A stretch of 41,788 bases of DNA. Source: an uncultured Collinsella sp. (lineage in GTDB: Bacteria > Actinomycetota > Coriobacteriia > Coriobacteriales > Coriobacteriaceae). Positions 1 to 5,320 of the stretch are shown piece after piece (within the stretch, counting starts at the first letter, position 1; each line of letters begins with the position of its first letter). Made by a program: the position numbers and the translations under genes. The stretch spans positions 1 through 41,788 of the forward strand of contig URXE01000009.1 of assembly GCA_900551815.1 (NCBI GenBank), read 5' to 3'. The notes beneath the pieces are model-generated. The model did not search any database and was not told where the DNA came from. It saw only the letters and a list, made by a program, of their open reading frames with translations.

Positions 1-72
1 CGGGATTGGTCAAAATCGTTTGACTATTAGCGGCTAAAATCGCCCGGCGCTAACACCGTCTCGTTCGGTTCT

Positions 73-1053
73 TTGCAGGACTACTTTTATATAGCAAATG
101 AAGTGAACACTCTCAATGCAAGTGACTACATCGAGAATCGGGTCGACGAAATTGAACGGCTCAGAGACGGCATCGACAATGGTGATCAAGAGGTTCTTGC
201 TGGGCTGGGCATTGAGGCTTCAGGGGACTCGGATGCCTCAGAGGTATATTCCAATTTATTCATGGAGGGCTCTCGCCTTTTGGGACATAGGCCCAATCCT
301 TGGACCGAACGTGTGGGGCATTACCTCGCTTGTGAGTATCCTCAGGTTCTCGAGGATCCCGAGGGGCAGTTATCTTCCATCCTCATGTCAGAACTCGAGC
401 GTATGGAACATTACTTTAATTGCTATCTCAAAGATGAGGTTGCCCGCAAAGATGGCTATTCAGATTGTTCGGACAACTTAATGCGCAAGCTGATTGGGCA
501 TACCGTGGTGGCCGATGGCATGCCCGATGATGCGGTGACTGTTCTAAACTTCAACTACACGTCTCCATATCGGTGGCTTAAACAGCGGTTTGGGGATGCC
601 GATCTTGTCAATATCCACGGCATGCTCGATGGTGAAAGTATTTTTGGAATCGACGGTTCCGGCAATTTGGATGATCGGGATATTCTCCCGTTTACCAAGA
701 CATATCGCGTGTTGAAGTCTGCTCGAGGGGTTCCAAGTGGCTCGATTGCTTATCCTTCGCAAAGGGGAGGGGATGGTCTTAAGACATCTTCGATAATCTT
801 TTTTGGCCATTCGCTCTCGCGAGCCGATTATTCGTACTTTGAGTCCATTTTTAGCACGGTGGATTTGTATAACGGGCATACCAGCTTAGTCTTCCTATAC
901 TCAAACTACGCCAAGGGTGTTCGCGAGTCAGAGGTGGCTAAGGTACTCGCCCTCCTTGATTACTACGGCACTTCGCTCGGTATTGCTGGACGTAGCAACA
1001 ACCTCGCACACAAGCTCATGCTCGAAGGCCGACTTGTTGTTCGGGAGATTTAG
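73..1053 (+). CDS. AbiH-family abortive-infection protein, N-terminus missing or interrupted
   Basis: AbiH proteins are phage abortive-infection factors whose biochemical activity is poorly defined. From a TTG at 73 the frame gives 326 residues with the family's C-terminal hallmarks: FNYT (about 160-163), IHG (about 181-183) and FGHSLSRADYSYF (about 244-256). The N-terminal GNGFD-like motif expected in the family is absent. The frame is open upstream to a TAG at 28-30. Just before that stop the same frame reads SFDY, and the +2 frame reads IGQN, which looks like a GNxFD motif broken by a frameshift and a nonsense codon. The TTG has no Shine-Dalgarno sequence. The copy is therefore probably a pseudogene or a fragment cut by the window edge. 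It lies upstream of the toxin-antitoxin-chaperone operon, consistent with a small defence island. Family call is fairly firm; functionality is doubtful. Confidence 0.7.
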   Translation: MQDYFYIANEVNTLNASDYIENRVDEIERLRDGIDNGDQEVLAGLGIEASGDSDASEVYSNLFMEGSRLLGHRPNPWTERVGHYLACEYPQVLEDPEGQLSSILMSELERMEHYFNCYLKDEVARKDGYSDCSDNLMRKLIGHTVVADGMPDDAVTVLNFNYTSPYRWLKQRFGDADLVNIHGMLDGESIFGIDGSGNLDDRDILPFTKTYRVLKSARGVPSGSIAYPSQRGGDGLKTSSIIFFGHSLSRADYSYFESIFSTVDLYNGHTSLVFLYSNYAKGVRESEVAKVLALLDYYGTSLGIAGRSNNLAHKLMLEGRLVVREI

Positions 1054-1429
1054 GTCGATCTGCTTATGTCGGAAATAGGTCTGCTCTGCTAGCAACCGCT
1101 GCGGTATGATGTCCTAAATGAAAAGCGAAAGCCTGCTATAGGCCATCGTTTTGCAAGGGGGTTCCTTCAAAACTGAGGGCATCCCCTAGTTTTATTTAGA
1201 TGGAAATTGGGGACGAACCGATGCTTCGGCAATCGTCGCCTTGTTGGGTTGATAGACATTACGGTAAAATGTTCTCAGTGATGCAGTCATCGCGGACTCT
1301 ACGTGAGGCGATGACAAAGAAAGGTCGTTGTTCGGTTTCCGGCAACGGCCCTTTGATGTTTCCGCAACAACTGGATGTTGTCGCGGATGCCGCCACTGTT
1401 ACTTGAACTCTCGGTTTGAGGCTTTAATT
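1054..1429. other. Non-coding stretch with several small hairpins
   Basis: No convincing gene lies between the AbiH remnant and the first palindromic repeat. Short open frames here lack ribosome binding sites and overlap the repeat. The stretch holds several inverted repeats. AAAACT..AGTTTT (1169-1193) could terminate the AbiH transcript. GTCATCGC (1286-1293) pairs with GCGATGAC (1308-1315). CCGCAACAAC (1362-1371) pairs with GTTGTCGCGG (1377-1386). A structured RNA or degenerate mobile-element debris are both possible. Confidence 0.4.
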
Positions 1430-1550
1430 CCGGAAGTGCGGGGAAAATCGGAGATCGCCGAGCATAACCCGATTTCTGGCAACAAAACCGCAGGTCGCGG
1501 AAGCGTAAAGCTGGGGTCTGGTCGACCGGCCTTGATTTTCCCGCACTTCC
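1430..1550. repeat. Palindromic intergenic element, family A, copy 1
   Basis: The element is about 121 bp. It begins GGAAGTGCGGGGAAAATC (1432-1449) and ends with the near-perfect inverse GATTTTCCCGCACTTCC (1534-1550). The interior (CTGGCAACAAAACCGCAGGT, then CGGAAGCG) recurs almost unchanged in the copy at 3157-3281. Terminal inverted repeats, non-coding content and dispersal suggest a MITE-like or REP-like element. No target-site duplication is obvious. Confidence 0.75.
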
Positions 1551-1598
1551 TGATAGTCCCATAATGCGGCAATGCTCTTGACTGGAACGCTATATTGA

Positions 1599-1614
1599 GT
1601 TGCCAATTGGCAAC
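1599..1614. promoter_or_regulatory. Palindromic operator 1 (GTTGCCAATTGGCAAC)
   Basis: This is a perfect 16 bp palindrome covering the -35 box of the toxin operon. Antitoxins with an HTH domain usually repress their own operon through palindromes at the promoter, so the MqsA-like protein encoded downstream is the natural candidate binder. The sequence differs from the E. coli mqsRA palindrome that I recall, so the pairing is inferred. Confidence 0.6.
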
Positions 1615-1628
1615 AAGACGAATATAGT
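1600..1628 (+). promoter_or_regulatory. Promoter of the toxin-antitoxin-chaperone operon
   Basis: A -35 box TTGCCA (1600-1605) and a -10 box TATAGT (1623-1628) are separated by 17 bp. This places the transcript start near 1635, about 20 nt before the toxin ATG. Each box lies within or touches one of two palindromes, so binding of a repressor there would block RNA polymerase. This is inferred from spacing and box quality only. Confidence 0.6.
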
Positions 1629-1645
1629 TAGCATTATGCTAACTA
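1625..1645. promoter_or_regulatory. Palindromic operator 2 over the -10 box
   Basis: Arms TAGTTAGCAT and ATGCTAACTA are perfect 10 bp inverted repeats around a single T. They overlap the -10 box and the expected transcription start. The sequence differs from operator 1, so either two proteins or two modes of binding may be involved, or only one of the two is the true antitoxin site. Confidence 0.6.
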
Positions 1646-1655
1646 AGGGGTGGTT

Positions 1656-2003
1656 ATGAATCGAACCAAGCTCCGACCGACATATTCACTTGACGAAGCG
1701 AAGTCTTTGGCTCGCTCGGGAAAGATGGTTGTAAATGGGAAGGTGCGCAGACACCTGATGAATCATTTTGGTTATTTGGACATCGATCATTTCCTTGCTG
1801 ACCTATTTGATTATCTGGAGCCTGACGATTTCAGAAAATCCATCGCGCTCGATATGGATGGGCCTCTGCATGATGTTTACGCAGATGTCTACGTGTGCCG
1901 AGGTTTTGAATACGAGGATTGGTACGTTAAGTTTTCAATCGATTCCGAAGGCAATGCGCATTTAAACGTTTTGTCTGCGAACATCGATGGATACATTCAT
2001 TAA
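1656..2003 (+). CDS. mqsR: MqsR-family toxin (mRNA interferase) of a TAC system
   Basis: MqsR toxins are RelE-fold ribonucleases that cut mRNA, mainly at GCN/GCU sites, and are neutralised by MqsA. This 115-residue protein shows the family layout. An N-terminal YSLDEAKSLARSGK segment is followed by DDFRKSIALDM, matching the DFYKSM motif that carries a catalytic lysine. Next come the HDVYADVY block (QDVYRP in relatives) and a C-terminal beta hairpin WYVKFSID..LNVLSA. The ATG at 1656 is chosen over the GTG at 1650 because AAGGGG (1645-1650) sits at the right distance. The antitoxin follows 10 bp downstream, giving the toxin-first order typical of mqsRA and higBA. The C-terminus is slightly longer than in E. 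coli MqsR. Similarity is moderate, so a HigB-like or BrnT-like toxin remains a distant alternative. Confidence 0.75.
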   Translation: MNRTKLRPTYSLDEAKSLARSGKMVVNGKVRRHLMNHFGYLDIDHFLADLFDYLEPDDFRKSIALDMDGPLHDVYADVYVCRGFEYEDWYVKFSIDSEGNAHLNVLSANIDGYIH

Positions 2004-2013
2004 AGGAGGAGTC

Positions 2014-2526
2014 ATGCGTTGCATGGAATGTGGCAAAGAAATGCAATTTACCACGGCGCCAATGACTGAAACTTACCGTGGCGAGAAAATTACCGTAAAA
2101 GGAATTGAGCATTATGTTTGCGAGTGTGGCAACGATGAAATGACCGCTACGGAGGCGACTAAGCTCGCCCATGCGCTTGCCGTGCAATACGCCAAGGCTC
2201 ATGAGCTTCTATCTCCCTCGGAAATAAAGCATTTGCGCTCAGATCTCGGCTTAACACAGCATGATTTTGAGTCGGTCTTAGGGGTTTCGAAGCCCACGGC
2301 CTCTCGTTGGGAGAACGGCGCATCGCAACAATCTATTACTGCCAATACCCTTATGAGGCTCATTCGCGATGTTCCTGAGGTCCGCAGATATCTCGGCTTG
2401 GTTCCTCATGAGGGGAGTGCAAGTCTTAGCTCGTCGCTTTTGTCTGTAATACCAGGAGGAAAAGTTCCTGCTTATAGGGATTCTGATCCTTTGGTTGATG
2501 AGAATCTCTTCCGATTGGAGATGTAA
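2014..2526 (+). CDS. mqsA: MqsA-like antitoxin with zinc ribbon, HTH and C-terminal extension
   Basis: This protein should neutralise the upstream MqsR-like toxin and repress the operon. The 170-residue product starts at the ATG after a strong AAAGGAGGAG; the in-frame ATG at 1987 would overlap the toxin. Residues 1-40 form a YgiT/MqsA-type zinc ribbon with C3 and C6, then C36 and C38. The second pair is spaced CxC rather than the usual CxxC. KGIEHYVC matches the KGI..Y.C block of MqsA. Residues about 66-125 are an XRE/Cro HTH (LGLTQHDFESVLGVSKPTASRWENG). About 44 residues follow the HTH, longer than plain E. coli MqsA (about 131 aa). In TAC antitoxins such an extension is a chaperone-addiction domain, a role I infer here. 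The chaperone gene begins immediately after this stop codon. Confidence 0.85.
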   Translation: MRCMECGKEMQFTTAPMTETYRGEKITVKGIEHYVCECGNDEMTATEATKLAHALAVQYAKAHELLSPSEIKHLRSDLGLTQHDFESVLGVSKPTASRWENGASQQSITANTLMRLIRDVPEVRRYLGLVPHEGSASLSSSLLSVIPGGKVPAYRDSDPLVDENLFRLEM

Positions 2527-2952
2527 ATGGACTCTCTGAAGAAGCAGCGTATTGAGTCTTCGTCGATTACATGCATGTCTAAAAAAGTCGATAGGTTTTC
2601 ATTTGATGGCGGAATGACACCGAAGGAGGGGGTTAATAAGTCAGACGGTGAGTTTAACGTTAGAAATGACATAACGAATGCCTTCACTGATGAAAATGGA
2701 GCTAGATTTCGGCAGCTCAACCTCGTTATAGAGCTCATTCCCAGTGATGAGGGGCACTATTACCGTTCCGAAATATCCGTGTCCGGTATCTATCGTGCTC
2801 CGTCTGATTTAGACGACGAAGCATTTGATAGGGAGGCGCTTAGCTTCGGCATGCAAGACCTGTATTCCTATGCAAAGGGCATTATTGAGAATGTTGCTGC
2901 TGGCGGAGTATGGGGGCCGCTTTACCTGCCGCAGCTCAGCTTTTCTATTTAA
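2527..2952 (+). CDS. SecB-like chaperone of the TAC system
   Basis: SecB-like chaperones of TAC systems fold and protect an otherwise unstable antitoxin. The 141-residue product ends with YAKGIIENVAAGGVWGP and then LPQLSF. This matches the conserved SecB C-terminal block (PYAREIISDL...GGFPPLLL.PINF). The central VIELIPSDEGHYYRSEISVSGIY fits the SecB beta-strand that leads into the GxF region. The ATG follows the antitoxin TAA directly with no gap, and GGAG lies inside the antitoxin's last codons, so the two are translationally coupled. General secretory SecB is normally absent from monoderm Actinobacteria, which favours a dedicated antitoxin chaperone. Sequence similarity is remote, so the assignment rests on motif plus gene order. 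Confidence 0.7.
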   Translation: MDSLKKQRIESSSITCMSKKVDRFSFDGGMTPKEGVNKSDGEFNVRNDITNAFTDENGARFRQLNLVIELIPSDEGHYYRSEISVSGIYRAPSDLDDEAFDREALSFGMQDLYSYAKGIIENVAAGGVWGPLYLPQLSFSI

Positions 2953-3156
2953 CTCGACCGTTGTCATTCCATTTGGATAATGATTGACTGGGATTGGGTT
3001 ATTTCTTAAAGTTTCAACTGTGATGAGGCCTTGCGACTGTACGTCCGGCTTGGTCCGTGGAAACCGCCGAAAGGCGGTTTTTGCGTTTAAGAGGTTGTTT
3101 TCCCAGCGGAATTTGTCGCGTTTTCCGCTTCAGGGCGCTCGGCGTTGCTGCGTTTT
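2953..3156. other. Non-coding gap downstream of the TAC operon
   Basis: Apart from a terminator-like hairpin at 3062-3082 I see no gene here. Open frames in this gap run through the palindromic repeats and have no plausible start signals. Confidence 0.5.
3062..3082 (+). terminator. Intrinsic terminator after the TAC operon
   Basis: AACCGCC (3062-3068) and GGCGGTT (3073-3079) pair perfectly around a GAAA tetraloop, followed by further T residues. This is a classic rho-independent terminator on the plus strand, about 110 bp after the chaperone stop codon. Confidence 0.7.
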
Positions 3157-3281
3157 CCGGAAGTGCGGTGAAAAATCGGAAACCTCCGAGCACAACTCGA
3201 TTTTTGGCAACAAAACCGCAGGTAGCGGAAGCGCAAAACCGGGGTCTGATCGGCCGATCTTGATTTTCCCCGCACTTCCGG
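3157..3281. repeat. Palindromic intergenic element, family A, copy 2
   Basis: This element of about 125 bp is bounded by CCGGAAGTGCGG (3157-3168) and the inverse CCGCACTTCCGG (3270-3281). Its interior matches the copy at 1430-1550 closely (GGCAACAAAACCGCAGGT, then CGGAAGCG, GGGGTCTG). Both copies have the same orientation and bracket the TAC operon. Confidence 0.75.
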
Positions 3282-3294
3282 AACCGCTCGCCCA

Positions 3295-3413
3295 AAGTAT
3301 GCGGCAAATTCCGGAACCCATGAGCACGCCGCCCTTTTCACGCAGAGAAACCGCAGGTAGAGGCGTTGCGGCATCCCGGAGTGCTCGGTAAGTTTTGAAT
3401 TTGCCGCATACTT
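3295..3413. repeat. Palindromic intergenic element, family A, divergent copy 3
   Basis: AAGTATGCGGCAAATTC (3295-3311) and GAATTTGCCGCATACTT (3397-3413) are perfect 17 bp inverted repeats. The interior shares AACCGCAGGTAG with copy 2. The ends resemble, but are not identical to, those of copies 1 and 2 (AAGTGCGG versus AAGTATGCGG). It appears to be a related subtype, lying 13 bp from copy 2. Confidence 0.6.
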
Positions 3414-3498
3414 CCGGTTTTTGCTTCTGTGGCGGTGCGTGTCCACTCATATCATCGACCAGATAATGGACAGAACAGCCAATCCGTCTCCATACTAA

Positions 3499-3534
3499 AA
3501 CGCCGGCAGGGGCGAAATTGCTCCTGCCGGCGTT
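3499..3534 (-). terminator. Intrinsic terminator of glf
   Basis: AACGCCGGCAGGGGC (3499-3513) pairs with GCTCCTGCCGGCGTT (3520-3534), with one G-U pair and a 6-base loop. Read on the minus strand, the 3' side continues into TTTTAG. It sits about 50 bp past the glf stop codon. Confidence 0.75.
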
Positions 3535-3586
3535 GGTGTGCCTGCTTGTGCTGTTTTCGGCTCGCGCAGAGGCCCGTTTTGGACCC

Positions 3587-4711
3587 TTACGCCTCCGTGG
3601 GCTCCACGCCCAGCTCGTTGCGCACGAGCTCAAAGGCAGCTGCGATGGCCTTGTCCATGTCGTAGTACTTATAGCCGCCCAGGCGACCGGCGAAGATCAC
3701 GTCGCCCTCCTGCGCTGCCAGTTCCTCGTACTGCTTGTAGAGGGCCTCGTTCTTGGCGTCGTTGATGGGGTAGTAGGGCTCGTCGCCGGGCTTCCAGTCG
3801 GCCGGGTACTCGCGCGTGATGACGGTCTTGTCCTGCGTGCCGAACTCAAAGTGCTTGTGCTCTATGATGCGCGTGTAGGGGATCTCGCGCTCGGTGTAGT
3901 TGACCACGGCCACGCCCTGGTGGTCCTGCTCGTCGAGCGTCTCGGTTTCAAAGCGCAGGCTGCGGTACTCCAGCGTGCCCAGCTTAAAGTCGTAGAACGC
4001 GTCGATGGGCCCGCAGTAGATCGTCTTGGCGGCGATATCGGGCTCGGCGGCGATCAGCTCCTTGTACTCCACGCCGCAGCGGACCTCGACGCCCTCGAGC
4101 ATGTTGGCGACCATCTTGGTGTAGCCGCCCATGGGGATGCCCTGGTAGCGGTCGTTGAAGTAGTTGTTGTCGTAGGTGAAGCGGCAGGGGAGGCGCTTGA
4201 TGATGCTCGCGGGCAGGTCGCGGCAGTCGCGGCCCCACTGCTTCTCGGTGTAGCCCTTCACGAGCGTCTCGAAGATGTCGCGGCCCACGAGGGACAGAGC
4301 CTGCTCCTCGAGGTTCTGCGGCTCGCCGATGTTCTCGGCGGCCACCTGCTCAGCGATCTTGGCGCGGGCGTCGGCCGGCGTGACGACGCCCGGCCACATC
4401 TTGGCGAAGGTGTTCATGTTGAAGGGCATGTTGTACATGTTGCCGTGGAAGTTGGCGACCGGCGAGTTGACGTAGTTGTTGAACTCGGCGAAGCGGTTGA
4501 CGTAGTCCCAGACGTCCTTCATGGAGGTGTGGAAGATGTGGGCGCCGTAGCGGTGGACCTGGATGCCCTCGACGTCCTCGGTATAGATGTTGCCGGCGAT
4601 GTGGTCGCGGCGGTCGATGACCAGGACCGACTTGCCGGCGCGCTTGGCGGCGTTGGCAAAGACGGCGCCCGAAAGGCCGGCACCGACGACGAGGTAATCG
4701 TACTGGGACAT
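3587..4711 (-). CDS. glf: UDP-galactopyranose mutase
   Basis: This FAD enzyme isomerises UDP-galactopyranose to UDP-galactofuranose, the donor for galactofuranose in surface polysaccharides. The 374 residues are a normal family length. The N-terminus YDYLVVGAGLSGAVFAN is the Rossmann FAD site, followed by RRDHIAGNIY and the signature HRYGAHIFHTS. The C-terminal block VIFAGRLGGYKYYDMDKAI is also typical. The start is set at the ATG preceded by AAAGGAG; a longer frame to 4786 lacks support. The gene stands at the downstream end of the aromatic cluster, separated from aroQ by a 78 bp gap with a hairpin, so it probably has its own promoter. No other galactofuranose or glycosyltransferase gene lies nearby. 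Confidence 0.95.
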   Translation of the reverse strand: MSQYDYLVVGAGLSGAVFANAAKRAGKSVLVIDRRDHIAGNIYTEDVEGIQVHRYGAHIFHTSMKDVWDYVNRFAEFNNYVNSPVANFHGNMYNMPFNMNTFAKMWPGVVTPADARAKIAEQVAAENIGEPQNLEEQALSLVGRDIFETLVKGYTEKQWGRDCRDLPASIIKRLPCRFTYDNNYFNDRYQGIPMGGYTKMVANMLEGVEVRCGVEYKELIAAEPDIAAKTIYCGPIDAFYDFKLGTLEYRSLRFETETLDEQDHQGVAVVNYTEREIPYTRIIEHKHFEFGTQDKTVITREYPADWKPGDEPYYPINDAKNEALYKQYEELAAQEGDVIFAGRLGGYKYYDMDKAIAAAFELVRNELGVEPTEA

Positions 4712-4754
4712 GGATATGCTCCTTTGTATATCAATCGAACAGTTACTTAAGCTT

Positions 4755-4785
4755 TGGGACAAACAAACCTGATTATTTTGTCCCA
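4755..4785. repeat. Inverted repeat between aroQ and glf
   Basis: TGGGACAAA (4755-4763) pairs with TTTGTCCCA (4777-4785) around a 13-base loop. It lies just beyond the aroQ stop codon and could act as a 3' end structure. There is no clear U-tract on the minus strand, so terminator function is uncertain. Confidence 0.5.
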
Positions 4786-4789
4786 TGGA

Positions 4790-5227
4790 TTAGTGTAGCA
4801 GACGCTCCCTCAGCAGCTCCAACGCGTGGGCGTAGCCCTGGAGGCCTTCGCCGGTGATGGTGGCAAAGCAGGCCAGGCGGGCGTAGCTTACCTGGCGGAA
4901 GTCCTCGCGCGTCTCGACGGCACTGATGTGGACCTCGACGGCGGGGATGGCTACGGCCTTGAGGGCGTCCAGGATCGCCACGCTCGTGTGCGTGTAGGCC
5001 GCCGGGTTGATGACGATACCGTCGACCTTGCCGTATGCCTCCTGAATCTTGTCGACGATGCTGCCCTCGTGGTTGGACTGGAAGACCTCGACCTCGTCGA
5101 AGCCCTGTGCGGCGCCGGCCTCCTTGCAGATCTGGACCAAGCGGTCGTAGTTGTCGCTGCCGTAGATGCCCGGCTCGCGAATACCGAGCATGTTGAGGTT
5201 GGGTCCGTTGATGACGAGAGCTTTCAT
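4790..5227 (-). CDS. aroQ: 3-dehydroquinate dehydratase, type II
   Basis: The enzyme removes water from 3-dehydroquinate to give 3-dehydroshikimate, shikimate step 3. The 145-residue size and the motifs are those of the small dodecameric type II class. They include INGPNLNMLGIREPGIYG with the catalytic tyrosine, FQSNHEGSIVDKIQEA, NPAAYTHTSVAILDAL, and VEVHISAV with the catalytic histidine. The start ATG at 5227 follows AAAGGAAG; an upstream frame to 5290 runs into the terminator hairpin and is rejected. It is the last aromatic gene in the cluster, set apart from the aroE-aroK fusion by about 90 bp with a strong hairpin. Confidence 0.95.
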   Translation of the reverse strand: MKALVINGPNLNMLGIREPGIYGSDNYDRLVQICKEAGAAQGFDEVEVFQSNHEGSIVDKIQEAYGKVDGIVINPAAYTHTSVAILDALKAVAIPAVEVHISAVETREDFRQVSYARLACFATITGEGLQGYAHALELLRERLLH

Positions 5228-5277
5228 GGTTGCTTCCTTTGCGGTTGGGCGGGCGGTGCGACGGTGCAGCGGAGTGT

Positions 5278-5317
5278 AAAACCACCACAAAGGTGCCTGT
5301 CCCCTTTGTGGTGGTTT
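5278..5317 (-). terminator. Strong hairpin between aroE-aroK and aroQ
   Basis: AAACCACCACAAAGG (5278-5292) and its exact inverse CCTTTGTGGTGGTTT (5303-5317) form a 15 bp stem. On the minus strand the hairpin is followed by a short T run, so it probably ends or attenuates the transcript from the aroE-aroK fusion before aroQ. The perfect symmetry also gives a T-run on the other strand, so it could work in both directions. Confidence 0.6.
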
Positions 5318-5320
5318 TTG

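Noticed and set aside
1200..1606. Short open frames on both strands before the TAC operon
   Set aside because: They run through the hairpin region and the family A repeat, have no ribosome binding site and no recognisable protein.
2953..3061. Possible promoter TTGACT followed by TTAAAG after the chaperone gene
   Set aside because: The -10 match is poor, the spacing is 16 bp, and no gene follows before the terminator.
3014..3633. Several overlapping open frames on both strands around the repeats
   Set aside because: They are created by the GC-rich palindromes, and their translations simply repeat the element in different frames.
3518..4750. Long plus-strand open frame of 410 residues opposite glf
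   Set aside because: It is antisense to the glf gene, has no family motifs, and shows the valine/aspartate/glycine bias of a high-GC shadow frame.
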